Source of the DNA: an uncultured Anaerolineae bacterium
GTDB lineage: Bacteria > Chloroflexota > Anaerolineae > Promineifilales > Promineifilaceae
Assembly (NCBI GenBank): GCA_937943625.1
Contig: CALEAD010000079.1
Location: 26,061 to 90,060, forward strand
DNA: 64,000 nucleotides
Direction of reading: 5' to 3'
The translations under genes and the position numbers were made by a program. Below the pieces are notes generated by a model. That model did no database searches, had not been told where the DNA came from, and saw only the letters and a program-made list of their open reading frames with translations. Shown here one piece after another: positions 56,019 through 64,000 of this stretch (the stretch's first letter is position 1; each line of letters opens with the position of its first letter).

Positions 56019-56758
56019 GCCGCACTTTTCCCCAGCTCTTGCAGCCAGCCCGCCTGCACCAGCTCATAAAGGTCGTCTAGCGTGCCCCAGCGCGTGGGAT
56101 ACGGCAAAGAATCACGCACGTGCTCCCCATCAGGCGGCAGCCAGTAAGTCCACATGCCCACTTCGGCTGCCGGCACAATATCCTGCTGCCAGTCATCCCC
56201 CACCATAATCGCCTGCTGCGGCGCACAACCAATTTGCTGCAAAATTTCGCGATAGTAGGCGTGATGGGGTTTGGTGGCGTGCATATTTTCGTAGGTCGTC
56301 ACCAGCGCATAGGCAAATTCACTCACAGGCACGCCAGCCCAGGCCAACCGCTGCTCAATGGCCGGGCGGGGGAACAGGGGGTTTGTAGCAATCACGACTT
56401 GTAAACCCAGCTGAAAACAGGTACGCACCAGGGAAACGGCCTTTGGCCGGTATTCAGTCACCGCCTGCAATTGGCCAAACTCCGTCAGGTAAAAATGGTG
56501 AAAAAAAGGTTCCAGCTCAGCGGGGTCTAGCCCATTGCGCTGCTGAAACGCCTGCCAGAACACCTCACGATTGGTGCGCGCGCTATCTGTGCTGGCCACA
56601 ACCACATCCGTACAGGCAATCAGCTCATGCAAAAAGCGCTGGCGCTCCATCACCTCATGCGCATAACGGCTGATCAGGTCAAAGTAAGCGGGCATAAAGC
56701 GTCCCATGCTATTGCCCAACAGCGTATCATCCAGGTCAAACAAAACAGCTTGCAACAT
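56015..56758 (-). CDS. HAD-superfamily hydrolase
   Basis: 247 residues. Motif I 'VLFDLDDTLLGNSM' with DxD, motif II Thr in 'VVIATNPLFPRP', motif III Lys in 'HATKPHHAYYREIL', motif IV 'IMVGDDWQQDIVPA'. A cap of about 90 residues lies between motifs I and II (C1 type). Phosphatase on a small substrate is likely. Translationally coupled to the DinB gene. Confidence 0.92.
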   Translation of the reverse strand: MLQAVLFDLDDTLLGNSMGRFMPAYFDLISRYAHEVMERQRFLHELIACTDVVVASTDSARTNREVFWQAFQQRNGLDPAELEPFFHHFYLTEFGQLQAVTEYRPKAVSLVRTCFQLGLQVVIATNPLFPRPAIEQRLAWAGVPVSEFAYALVTTYENMHATKPHHAYYREILQQIGCAPQQAIMVGDDWQQDIVPAAEVGMWTYWLPPDGEHVRDSLPYPTRWGTLDDLYELVQAGWLQELGKSAA

Positions 56759-56784
56759 AACACAACTTCTTCACAGAGAAACAA

Positions 56785-57123
56785 TTAAGGGCCAAACAAA
56801 TCCTTCAGCCCCGGCTTTTCCATCGCGCACTGCCGGCAGCCCACGTGCGGGTCTGGCACATCAACCAAATGACGGCTGCAAAAAGCGCGCACCTCCACCC
56901 GCCGTCCCAAGCCCAAGAGGCCGTTCTTCACCGTCGCTTCTAAAACCAGGTCTGGGCTATTATTGGCCAACAAGATGTCCGGCACAGGGCAATTGTGGCA
57001 ATCTTTCGGACGCCAAGAGGAAGCGTTCGGGTTTGCCTGCAGCAGACGGCACTCCTGGTCAGAACGCCCGCGGTGAAAGTTTTCGTAGTAAAATCGGCAC
57101 TCTTTGCCGGCAGGTGTCTTCAT
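56785..57123 (-). CDS. Small Cys-rich protein of unknown function
   Basis: 112 residues from the ATG at 57123 (32 codons shorter than the ORF track). Seven cysteines: Cys9, Cys25, the pair 'DCHNCP' (42 and 45), 'AFCSRH', and 'GCRQC' near the end, a spacing suited to one zinc or iron-sulfur site. No signal peptide or membrane helix. No family recognised. It follows a leaderless-type promoter and lies 26 bases before the HAD gene, so the three leftward genes likely form one operon. Confidence 0.7.
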   Translation of the reverse strand: MKTPAGKECRFYYENFHRGRSDQECRLLQANPNASSWRPKDCHNCPVPDILLANNSPDLVLEATVKNGLLGLGRRVEVRAFCSRHLVDVPDPHVGCRQCAMEKPGLKDLFGP

Positions 57124-57131
57124 AAGGCGCG

Positions 57132-57137
57132 ATTGTA
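57132..57137 (-). promoter_or_regulatory. -10 box, leaderless promoter of the Cys-rich/HAD/DinB operon
   Basis: Minus strand 'ACTACAATCGCGCCTTATG': TACAAT, eight bases, ATG, with no SD. This geometry supports the start at 57123. Confidence 0.58.
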
Positions 57138-57219
57138 GTCTCTGAGGCGGAAAGCGCGCAATGCGCCATTGTGAATCTCTAACTCTCAGCTTAAGCAGCC
57201 ATTTTCTGGACCCAGACAC

Positions 57220-57247
57220 AAAAAAAGCGACTCGTCTGGAGCCGCTT
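57220..57247 (-). terminator. Rho-independent terminator after tRNA-Arg
   Basis: Minus strand 'AAGCGGCTC', loop CAGAC, 'GAGTCGCTT' then seven T. Ends the leftward tRNA transcript. Confidence 0.85.
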
Positions 57248-57251
57248 TTGG

Positions 57252-57325
57252 TACGCCCTGAGAGATTTGAACTCCCGACCTTCTGGTTCGTAGCCAGACG
57301 CTCTAATCCGCTGAGCTAAGGGCGC
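57252..57325 (-). tRNA. tRNA-Arg (ACG)
   Basis: 74 nt on the minus strand. Acceptor GCGCCCT/AGGGCGT with a G-T first pair, anticodon loop CTACGAA in stem TCTGG/CCAGA, T-loop 'AGTTCAAATCT'. The ACG anticodon would be edited to ICG. CCA not encoded. Confidence 0.95.
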
Positions 57326-57397
57326 ATATGGTGCTTAAAGATACCGCAAATTTTTGTTTTGGCAAGCCTTTGCAGGCGTGCTTCTGGTGTTGTGAGG

Positions 57398-57487
57398 CGG
57401 GGAGGATGGGATTCGAACCCATGAACGACTTAAATCGCCGTTAACCGCTTAGCAGGCGGCCCCATTCGACCTCTCTGGCACCTCCCC
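57398..57487 (-). tRNA. tRNA-Ser (GCT)
   Basis: 90 nt on the minus strand. Acceptor GGGGAGG/CCTCCCC, anticodon loop CTGCTAA, long variable arm 'ACGGCGATTTAAGTCGT', T-arm 'GGGTTCGAATCCC'. Reads AGC/AGU codons. Confidence 0.95.
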
Positions 57488-57526
57488 TCATGAATTCAGG
57501 CGGTGTTGATTGTTAAAAACAGTCTT

Positions 57527-57614
<88 letters not shown>

Positions 57615-57800
57615 AGGGGTGATGTTATGTAACGGAGCGCAGGGAAGTATATCATGGCCTTAGGGGATGGGCAAATAAAGGCAGGAATTTTCGTGATTCT
57701 CGCTTTGGCGCGTTGAGTTGACGGCGGTCATCGGTCTGCAGTCAACAAACAGCAATTCTAAATTTGAAACCATGTGGGTGGGCGGGACGGCGTGGAAAAG

Positions 57801-57850
57801 TTTGTAGTGACCGCTTTAGCGGGCAACCGACTAAGGTCGCCACTACGAAC
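57801..57850. repeat. Imperfect hairpin element
   Basis: 'TTTGTAGTGACCGCTTTAGC' and 'GACTAAGGTCGCCACTACGA' can fold on each other. Sequences of the form GTAGTGACCGCTTTAGCGG...CTAAAGTCGCCACTAC are recurrent dispersed elements in bacterial genomes; only one copy is in this window. Confidence 0.65.
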
Positions 57851-57916
57851 GGGTATACACAGCTTTGTGAAGCAGGCTCAAATTGAGAATTACTGTTCAA
57901 CAAAGCCTCAATACAT

Positions 57917-58050
57917 TGTTAACAAAATAACCTAAACTTTTTCATGTCATTCCGAGGAGTCTTCGACGAGGAATTCCTGCCACTTGTAAAGGAGAGGGAT
58001 TCCTCGAAAGGAGAGGGATTCCTCGCTCCGCAAGCTCCGCTCGGAATGAT
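57917..58050. repeat. Dispersed repeat family B (copy 2, compound)
   Basis: 'TTAACAAAATAACCTAAACT' and 'GTCATTCCGAGGAGTCTTCG' match copy 1 inverted; then 'AGGAGAGGGATTCCTCG' twice in tandem and 'TCCGCTCGGAATGATAGGCA' closing the palindrome. Confidence 0.8.
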
Positions 58051-58141
58051 AGGCAAAGCGTTAAAGTTAAGAATAAGAAGAGTTATTTAACGATGTACTC
58101 AATTTGCTTAACTCGTGGCGAATAGGCTAAAGTAGTGCGTC

Positions 58142-60052
58142 ATGTTTGCAAAACAGCGTCCACAATTGTGGCAGGGTTTTCTGGTCGGGCTGATCCTGGC
58201 CATGATGGTGCTCTACTTTCCTCCTTATGCCCGCTCCTTTGTGGGGGACGATTATGTACAGCTTGATTATGTGTTGGCATTTGCCCCACGGCCGTTTACT
58301 GCGCTCAAGCTCTTTGATCCCACCTGGTTGGGCTGGTACTACCGCCCGCTGCAAAATATATGGTTCCTGCTAAATCGCACCCTGTTTTTGTATGAGCCAT
58401 TTGGCTATTACTGGCTGGGGCTGCTGGTACACGCACTGGCAACGGCCGTGCTGGTAGCGGCGGCACGCAGGTTAGGGCTGGGCTGGCCAACGGCCGTTGC
58501 CTGCGCCGTGCTCTTTGCCATTCACAAACATTACGTGGACGTCGTCACCTGGATCAGCGCCATTGCCATTCCCCTGGCAGCGCTATTTTCCCTGGCCAGC
58601 CTGGTCACGTATGTCACCGCCGTGCGGCGGGGCAACGGCCGTTGGCTGCCCGTCTTATTTTTCTTCCTGCTAGCCCTGCTCAGCCACGAGGAAACGATTC
58701 TGCTGCCACCCTTGCTGCTACTCTGGCGCATTTCTCAGCCACGGCTGCGGCGCATCTCTGGCGCAGAGTGGCGCCTGTATGGCTTGATGGGGCTGCTGCT
58801 TATCGCCTACCTGGGCATACAGATTATGCGCCCTAACCCGACCATCTCCTTCAGTGAGGATACGGCCACCAATCTGCCGCGTGCCCTTTCTTATAATGCA
58901 GCCAGCCAGTTTATGATAGAAAGCCTGAGCAGGCTGCTGCCAGTGGGTGGGTTTGCCTCTACGCTGCATCCCTATCAACAACTGATTGCCCCCCTGATTG
59001 GCGCGGCGCTCATTTTCTGGTTCTGGCGCGGCGCGGCGCTCGAGCGGCTGGGTTTGGCCTGGGTGGTACTGCATCTGGCCTTCATTTACGTGGCCCTGTG
59101 GACGCCTAGACCTGAACTGTATGCCGGGCGACACATTTATCAGGCGTGGATTGGCGCAGTCATTGCCCTGGGTGGCCTGTTGCAGCGGCAGGCTGTTTTC
59201 ACCAGGCCTGTGCCATCGCGCCGAAAAAAGCAACGCATGTGGCAAGGAACGGCGCTAGCCACGCTGCTGCTGATTGTAATCGCCCTGGGTAACAGCATTA
59301 ATCAGGTGCGCCTGGTGCAAGAGCAGTGGGCGGCCGATGCAGCCGAGGAGGAATCGGCGCGGGCGCAATTGGCAGCGCTGCTGCCGCAAATAGACGAAAC
59401 AATGCACATTTTTGCCTATCGTTTTCCAATCACGCCCGAATTTTTACGCTCGGTGTTACAGGTGTGGTACGGCCGTCAGGAACCTTATCGCCAACCCTTT
59501 GGCTCGCTACTGCGATTGCAGCTGCATGGCCAGGCAACGCCGCGCTTTTACATGCTCGATTGGGATGAAAACGGTCATCTCTATAACCTGATGCCAGAAC
59601 TACAACAGCGGCAATGGACACACTTTATCTGGAGCACACCGGCACGGCTGGAGATTTTGACCGGGGAAACGGCCGTGACAGAAACAGGCGCACAACAGCT
59701 AAGCGTAGCCGGCCCAGCCAATGACCGTCGCCTGAGCGTGCGCCTGGACCCACCAGAAACAGGGGAATGGCGCAGCCTGACCTACCTCGTTAGCATTCCT
59801 GAGGGAAGTGCACTGGAAACGGCCGTGCGCCGCACCGGACCAGATAGCGCTCCCCTGCGCCTGCGCGCGCGCCTGACCGCAGGCAACGTCACTACCACGC
59901 TGCTAGAGATAGAAATAAGCCCGGGTGACGAAAGCTGGCACGATGTGCGCTTAAAAATAGATGAGTATGCCGGAATGGATGTGGAAATTCGGCTAGAAGT
60001 TTCTGGCGCAGGTAACGGCTATTGGGCCAATCCACGCCTGACACGCGAGTGA
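58142..60052 (+). CDS. Polytopic membrane protein, GT-C glycosyltransferase-like
   Basis: 636 residues. About ten helices in the first 400 residues; the first outer loop has 'SFVGDDYVQLDYV', an acidic pair where GT-C enzymes hold their catalytic or metal-binding Asp. The last ~230 residues are soluble and beta-rich, beginning near 'EESARAQLAALLPQIDE'. A GT39/PMT-like sugar transferase using lipid-linked donors is the best guess. No gene next to it shares the pathway. Confidence 0.72.
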   Translation: MFAKQRPQLWQGFLVGLILAMMVLYFPPYARSFVGDDYVQLDYVLAFAPRPFTALKLFDPTWLGWYYRPLQNIWFLLNRTLFLYEPFGYYWLGLLVHALATAVLVAAARRLGLGWPTAVACAVLFAIHKHYVDVVTWISAIAIPLAALFSLASLVTYVTAVRRGNGRWLPVLFFFLLALLSHEETILLPPLLLLWRISQPRLRRISGAEWRLYGLMGLLLIAYLGIQIMRPNPTISFSEDTATNLPRALSYNAASQFMIESLSRLLPVGGFASTLHPYQQLIAPLIGAALIFWFWRGAALERLGLAWVVLHLAFIYVALWTPRPELYAGRHIYQAWIGAVIALGGLLQRQAVFTRPVPSRRKKQRMWQGTALATLLLIVIALGNSINQVRLVQEQWAADAAEEESARAQLAALLPQIDETMHIFAYRFPITPEFLRSVLQVWYGRQEPYRQPFGSLLRLQLHGQATPRFYMLDWDENGHLYNLMPELQQRQWTHFIWSTPARLEILTGETAVTETGAQQLSVAGPANDRRLSVRLDPPETGEWRSLTYLVSIPEGSALETAVRRTGPDSAPLRLRARLTAGNVTTTLLEIEISPGDESWHDVRLKIDEYAGMDVEIRLEVSGAGNGYWANPRLTRE

Positions 60053-60081
60053 ATCGGGATCAGGGATTAGTAGAGACAGGA

Positions 60082-60220
60082 GGGCATAATTCAAGCGACC
60101 TTTATAATTTGACCGCCGACCGCAGACCGCGATTTCGCCAGTGATGGGCAGTCAGCTACCGGCGGTCGGCGGTCATTTTCACAGAAAACTAAAGAGCGTG
60201 CAGCTTCATTGAACCATGCC
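60082..60220. repeat. Palindromic intergenic repeat, family A (full-length)
   Basis: 139 bases. Left end 'AGGGCATAATTCAAGCGACC', core 'TTGACCGCCGACCGCAGACC' and 'ACCGGCGGTCGGCGGTCATT', right end 'GCAGCTTCATTGAACCATGC'. Between convergent genes. Confidence 0.85.
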
Positions 60221-60228
60221 GTTCAACC

Positions 60229-60981
60229 CTATTCTGTTGGCGGCAGCAACCGATACCCCACGCCGCGCATGCTCTCAATGAAGCCGGGCTCCCCAATCTC
60301 ATACCCAAATTTGCGACGCAGCGAGCGCACCAACGGCCGTAAGAGTCTTCCGGCCTCTTCGTCTTCCATGCGCTGGCCATGTGTCAGCTCAATCAATTCA
60401 CGCGTTGGCACAACGGCCGTTGCCCGCTCCGCCAGGCAACGCAAAAGCTGAAACTCACGCGCCGAAAGACGCAATCTTTCGCCACGAAACCAGACCGCGT
60501 GACGCAACACGTCCAGCCGCAGCGTCCCCAACTCCAGCATATCATTATCAGACAGGGATGACGAAAACGACCGTGCATCGCCGCGTGCCCGCATATAGCG
60601 CCTCGCCAGGGCTAGTTTACCGCGCACCGTCGCCAGCAAATCCTCCACCCCTACATCCTTCATCAGGTAATCATCCACCCCCATTTCTTTAGCATAGCGC
60701 ACGTCACTATCCATAGTACGCGCGCTAAGAAAGATAAAGGGAATAGATGCCCAGGCTGGATGTTCGCTTAGCTGCGCAAAAAGTTGATAGCCATTCAGAC
60801 GCGGCATCGCCACGTCAGCCAAAATCAGGTCAATTTTTCGCTGGGGCAAAAGCGCCAGCGCTTCCAGGCCATCCTCCGCTTCCACCACCTGATAGCCAAA
60901 ACTACCTAAAAGCTCATGCAGGTAACGACGAAATGCAGGGTCGTCGTCAATTGCCAGAATAACAGGCTGAGAACCATCCAT
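60229..60981 (-). CDS. OmpR-type response regulator
   Basis: 250 residues. Receiver domain (1-120): acidic pair 'LAIDDDPAFRRYL', phospho-Asp in 'IDLILADVAMPRLNGYQ', Thr/Ser 'PFIFLSART' and Lys 'YLMKD'. Winged-helix DNA-binding domain (150-250): 'LRLSAREFQLLRCLAER' and 'LRRKFGYEIGEPGFIESMRG'. No histidine kinase is adjacent. It follows lysS by 25 bases on the same strand, so it may be read from the greA-lysS transcript. Confidence 0.94.
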   Translation of the reverse strand: MDGSQPVILAIDDDPAFRRYLHELLGSFGYQVVEAEDGLEALALLPQRKIDLILADVAMPRLNGYQLFAQLSEHPAWASIPFIFLSARTMDSDVRYAKEMGVDDYLMKDVGVEDLLATVRGKLALARRYMRARGDARSFSSSLSDNDMLELGTLRLDVLRHAVWFRGERLRLSAREFQLLRCLAERATAVVPTRELIELTHGQRMEDEEAGRLLRPLVRSLRRKFGYEIGEPGFIESMRGVGYRLLPPTE

Positions 60982-61006
60982 CTCTGCACCTCAATCATAG
61001 CACGCC

Positions 61007-62536
61007 TTACGTGTTGCGCTCGCGCAGGTGTGGGAAAAGCAGCACCTCGCGAATAGTTGTTTTATCAGCAAACAGCATTGCCAGGCGGTCTACGCCGACG
61101 CCAAAGCCACCATTGGGCGGCATGCCATAGCGCATGGCACGCAGATAATCTTCATCAATCGGGTTGCGCTCTTCATCATCCTGGCCAAAGGTCTCTTGCA
61201 ACATCTCAAAGCGCCGGCGCTGATCAATCGGGTCATTTAATTCGGTAAAGGCATTTCCCATTTCCATGCCCGCAATAAAAAACTCAAAGCGCTCCACGTG
61301 CAGGGGATCATGCGGAATACCTTTAGCCAGAGGAGAAATGTCGCGCGGATATTCGGTTATAAACGTGGGCTGGATCAGAGCAGGCTCCACGAAGTCTCCC
61401 AGCAGACCGTCTATCAGCTTGCCCCAACTGGCACCTGGCGGGGTCTGCGTGGCCACGCCTCGCGCTTTGCCCATCTGGCGAATGGCTTCCGCCAGGCTGG
61501 GCGCGTCGGTGTATTGCATGTAGTCAATGCCAGTATGGTGCAAAATGGCCTGGCGCATGGTCAGGCGTGGCCAGGGAGGCGCCAGCTCAATTTGCTGCCC
61601 CTGGTAGGTGATTTGCGTGCCGCCGGTTAGCTGCCGGGCGATAAAGGCGAGCATCTCTTCCGTATGGCGCATGACGTCGGTGTAATCCCAGTAGGCGGCA
61701 TAGAACTCCATCTGCGTGAATTCGGGATTATGCTTGAAGCTAACCCCCTCGTTGCGGAAATCACGGCCGATTTCGTACACGCGCTCCAGGCCACCCACCA
61801 GCAGTCTCTTCAGGTAAAGCTCAAAGGAAATACGCAGGTAAAGTTCTTGTTTGAGCTGATTGTGGTAGGTGGTAAACGGCCGTGCGGCAGCACCGCCATA
61901 CAACGGTTGCAAAATCGGCGTCTCCACCTCCAAAAAGCCGTGATCGTCCATAAAGCGGCGTATGGCGCTCAGCAGGCGCGCGCGCGTGCGAAAGACATCA
62001 CGCACCTCAGGGTTCACCGCCAGGTCTGCATACCGCTGGCGGTATCGCTCTTCCACATCGCTGAAGGCGCTGTAGCGCACCACTTTTCCATCTATCTCTT
62101 GCTCTTTGGCCACCGGCAAGGGGGTAATGGCTTTGCTAAGCAGTCGCCAACTGCTAACGCGCACGCTGACTTCTCCGGCGCGTGTGCGCATGAGCACGCC
62201 GCTGGCCTGGACAAAGTCACCCAGGTCAAGCAGCTTTTGAAAGATGCGGTGCGACTCTTCACCCACCTCTTCCCGGCGCAAAAAGAGCTGAATACGGCCG
62301 TGTTCATCCGCCACGTGTGCAAAAATGCTCTTCCCCATGTCGCGCATACTCACCAGGCGGCCACATACCGTCACCGGCAGCGCCGACTCATCGCCGGCAG
62401 TGGCAAATGCGGCCAGCGCTGCGGCCGTTGTGTGCGTGCGTTCGGCACGCAGCGGGTATGGCTCGATGCCTGCCTCTTGCAAACGCGCCAATTTTTCCAG
62501 GCGCTGTGCTTCCAATGGGTTTGGTTCCCAACTCAT
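61007..62536 (-). CDS. lysS: Lysyl-tRNA synthetase, class II
   Basis: 509 residues. N-terminal OB-fold anticodon-binding domain ('VTVCGRLVSMRDMGKSIFAH'), then class II catalytic core: motif 1 'FLEVETPIL', motif 2 'IGRDFRNEGVSFKHNPEFTQ', motif 3 'GGFGVGVDRLAMLF'. Charges tRNA-Lys. Preceded by greA on the same strand with a hairpin terminator between, so expression is partly uncoupled. Confidence 0.97.
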   Translation of the reverse strand: MSWEPNPLEAQRLEKLARLQEAGIEPYPLRAERTHTTAAALAAFATAGDESALPVTVCGRLVSMRDMGKSIFAHVADEHGRIQLFLRREEVGEESHRIFQKLLDLGDFVQASGVLMRTRAGEVSVRVSSWRLLSKAITPLPVAKEQEIDGKVVRYSAFSDVEERYRQRYADLAVNPEVRDVFRTRARLLSAIRRFMDDHGFLEVETPILQPLYGGAAARPFTTYHNQLKQELYLRISFELYLKRLLVGGLERVYEIGRDFRNEGVSFKHNPEFTQMEFYAAYWDYTDVMRHTEEMLAFIARQLTGGTQITYQGQQIELAPPWPRLTMRQAILHHTGIDYMQYTDAPSLAEAIRQMGKARGVATQTPPGASWGKLIDGLLGDFVEPALIQPTFITEYPRDISPLAKGIPHDPLHVERFEFFIAGMEMGNAFTELNDPIDQRRRFEMLQETFGQDDEERNPIDEDYLRAMRYGMPPNGGFGVGVDRLAMLFADKTTIREVLLFPHLRERNT

Positions 62537-62566
62537 TCTGTCGTTCTCCGGCAGCTATTTGTAGGT

Positions 62567-62594
62567 TAAAAAAAGCCCGTGCCTGGCACGGGCT
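62567..62594 (-). terminator. Rho-independent terminator between greA and lysS
   Basis: Minus strand 'AGCCCGTG', loop CCAGG, 'CACGGGCT' with seven T. It stands in the lysS leader; incomplete termination would allow read-through. Confidence 0.88.
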
Positions 62595-62619
62595 GGTCAA
62601 TTTTGCGGGACGGCCGTTG

Positions 62620-63114
62620 CTAAACGGACTCGATTTTTACCACGCGAAATTCCGTTACGCCACGTGGGGCATTCACGCGCACCACGTCACCCACCTTAGC
62701 GCCAAGCAGGGCCTTACCCAGCGGACTTTCGTTAGAAATACGCCCTTCCACCGGATTGGCTTCTGCGGCACCCACCAGGTGGTAACGCTCCTCCTCTTCG
62801 CACCCCACCTCAACAACAGTCACATAATCGCCGACGAGCACGTAATCATAATCACGATTCGCCCCATCAGCAATAAGTTTGTAATTGTTGAGGATATCCT
62901 CAAGTTCCTGAATGCGCCCTTCCAGGAAGGATTGCGCATTACGGGCAGCCTCCAACTCGGCATTATCTACAAAGTCGTCATCCTGCCCATCTTCAAAGGC
63001 GCGGTGCAGCCGTTCGGCTACCTCTTCACGCCCTTTGGTACGCAGGTACTCAAGCTCTTTCGTCAGTTTTTCTAATCCGGCAGGTGTGAGCAAATGTGGC
63101 TTGTCGTGTGTCAT
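62620..63114 (-). CDS. greA: Transcription elongation factor GreA
   Basis: 164 residues. N-terminal coiled coil 'GLEKLTKELEYLRTKGREEV' with the acidic tip 'FEDGQDDDFVDNAELEAARN', C-terminal FKBP-like domain 'VEGRISNESPLGKALLGAKV' and 'VRVNAPRGVTEFRVVKIE'. It inserts into the RNA polymerase secondary channel to rescue backtracked complexes. Tip residues are all acidic as required. Confidence 0.96.
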   Translation of the reverse strand: MTHDKPHLLTPAGLEKLTKELEYLRTKGREEVAERLHRAFEDGQDDDFVDNAELEAARNAQSFLEGRIQELEDILNNYKLIADGANRDYDYVLVGDYVTVVEVGCEEEERYHLVGAAEANPVEGRISNESPLGKALLGAKVGDVVRVNAPRGVTEFRVVKIESV

Positions 63115-63252
63115 GGCTTATCTGTCATAACAGGAAAACCGCTGACTATTCAGCGGCATTCGTGTCCCTCTCTGTGCGAAAATGTGTTTAGGGGCAACAT
63201 TATATCACATGTTGCTCGTGTAACAACCCTCTCCTTTCCCTCACTATTTTGC

Positions 63253-63258
63253 TATACT
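63253..63258 (+). promoter_or_regulatory. -10 box, leaderless promoter of lepA
   Basis: 'GCTATACTTGGCTCTATGG': TATACT, seven bases, ATG. No ribosome site. Confidence 0.58.
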
Positions 63259-63265
63259 TGGCTCT

Positions 63266-64000
63266 ATGGACCAATCACACATTCGTAATTTTTGCATTAT
63301 TGCCCACATTGACCATGGGAAATCCACCCTGGCGGATCGCCTGCTGCAAGTCACCGGCACTATTTCGGAGCGGGAAATGCAAGAGCAGGTGCTCGACGAC
63401 ATGGATCTGGAGCGGGAGAAGGGAGTCACCATCAAAGCCTCGGCCGTGCGCATGAACTACACGGCACAAGATGGCCAGGTCTATGAAATGAACCTGATTG
63501 ATACGCCTGGCCACGTAGACTTTGCCTACGAAGTAAGCCGTGCCCTGCAAAGCTGCGAAGGGGCAGTGCTGGTAGTAGATGCCACGCAAGGCATCGAGGC
63601 ACAAACGCTGGCAAACTTGTACCTGGCTATTGAGGCCAATCTGGAAATCGTCCCCGTGGTAAACAAAATTGACTTGCCAGCAGCGCAACCCGATGAGGTG
63701 GCCGAAGAGATCGAAAAAATCACCGGCATTCCCGCCGAGGAAGTAATTCCGATTAGCGCCAAAACGGGGGAAAATGTAACGGCCGTACTCGAAGCCATCG
63801 TTCAACGCATCCACCCGCCACACGAAAACCCCGACGCCCCCTTCCGCGCCCTCGTCTTCGACTCCCACTACGACTCTTACAAAGGCGTCATCGCCTACGT
63901 ACGTGTCTTTGAAGGTACGCTACGCAAACGGGAATGGATCAAAATGATGTCCAACGACGTCATGGTTGAACCCATTGAAAGTGGTATTTTTGCCCCCGCC
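63266..64000 (+). CDS. lepA: Elongation factor 4 (LepA), 3' truncated by window edge
   Basis: 245 codons visible, frame open to the right edge; missing from the ORF track because it has no stop in the window. '[20 protein letters not shown]' is the LepA P-loop, '[20 protein letters not shown]' switch I, '[19 protein letters not shown]' G3, 'VVNKIDLP' G4 and '[10 protein letters not shown]' G5. The '[17 protein letters not shown]' string separates it from TypA/BipA. A ribosomal GTPase thought to act on stalled or initiating ribosomes. Confidence 0.96.
   Translation, partial: MDQSHIRNFCIIAHIDHGKSTLADRLLQVTGTISEREMQEQVLDDMDLEREKGVTIKASAVRMNYTAQDGQVYEMNLIDTPGHVDFAYEVSRALQSCEGAVLVVDATQGIEAQTLANLYLAIEANLEIVPVVNKIDLPAAQPDEVAEEIEKITGIPAEEVIPISAKTGENVTAVLEAIVQRIHPPHENPDAPFRALVFDSHYDSYKGVIAYVRVFEGTLRKREWIKMMSNDVMVEPIESGIFAPA

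Larger units (their letters stand above)
57615..58141. other. 527-base gap composed of repeats
   Basis: Divergent between the tRNA cluster and the membrane glycosyltransferase-like gene. It holds a family A fragment (about 57718-57750), a hairpin element F (57801-57850) and a compound family B element (57917-58050). 'TAAAGT' lies eight bases before the ATG at 58142, possibly another leaderless start. No gene seen. Confidence 0.6.

Noticed and set aside
57801-57850. Terminator for the membrane glycosyltransferase region
   Set aside because: Hairpin lacks a T-run on either strand and has the form of a known dispersed element.
61664-62569. 301-aa plus-strand ORF
   Set aside because: Antisense to lysS with full class II motifs; no ribosome site or motif of its own.

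Overview
The window is a gene-dense, moderately GC-rich bacterial chromosome segment with about 45 protein genes, four tRNA genes and many short intergenic repeats. No prophage, insertion sequence, CRISPR array or rRNA is visible. Large multidomain envelope proteins with long Thr/Pro linkers, a Ser/Thr kinase with FHA and thrombospondin-type-3 repeats, ParB-N/UspA fusions, a one-membrane-style lipoprotein set and several TatA/PrsW/YfhO-type proteins suggest a filamentous Chloroflexota (Anaerolineae/Ardenticatenia-like) organism. That assignment is inference from gene content, not from a marker-gene comparison.

Layout. 0-7 kb: 5'-truncated M23 peptidase, ParB-N/UspA protein overlapping a GH13 glucosidase, then an ECF sigma / zinc anti-sigma / rhodanese operon and an SH3 lipoprotein. 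7-9 kb: folA and thyA (thymidylate/folate pair). 9-17 kb: ABC exporter, patatin lipase, large sensor kinase, tRNA-Ser, YfhO-like membrane protein. 17-21.4 kb: GNAT acetyltransferase, tatC-tatB/A-tatA, a family-5 solute-binding protein, secG: an export-related stretch. 21.6-27.8 kb: two tandem acyltransferases, polA, a receiver-like/DUF309 fusion, a DUF218 protein. 28-31.3 kb: a four-gene co-directional cluster SDR, DICT-like, SRPBCC-like, CrtI-like FAD enzyme behind a good promoter. 31.5-36 kb: giant Ser/Thr kinase and threonine aldolase. 36.3-45 kb: membrane flippase-like protein, GT4, a methyltransferase/GT39 fusion, AI-2E-type permease, TPR protein, rhomboid protease. 45-49.7 kb: histidine kinase, Ras-like small GTPase, a coiled-coil/longin-like/SH3 membrane protein and another coiled-coil protein on one strand: a likely signalling module. 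50-57 kb: phosphoribosyltransferase, orphan hydantoinase B, VanY-like lipoprotein carrying a coding minisatellite, queA, PrsW, DinB, HAD, Cys-rich protein. 57-64 kb: tRNA cluster (Arg, Ser, Ser), GT-C-like membrane protein, response regulator, lysS, greA and the start of lepA.

Three genome-scale patterns stand out. (1) The palindrome ACGGCCGT, usually AACGGCCGTT, is strewn through the whole window on a scale reminiscent of the cyanobacterial HIP1 octamer; it is used in all reading frames, so it is selected or propagated as DNA. (2) A family of about 130-bp imperfect palindromes (ends like GGGCATGRTTNAAGC / GAACCATGCCC, centre GACCGCCGACCGC) occupies many intergenic gaps. (3) Several genes have a TANAAT/TATAMT box only 6-8 bases before ATG, implying leaderless mRNAs.
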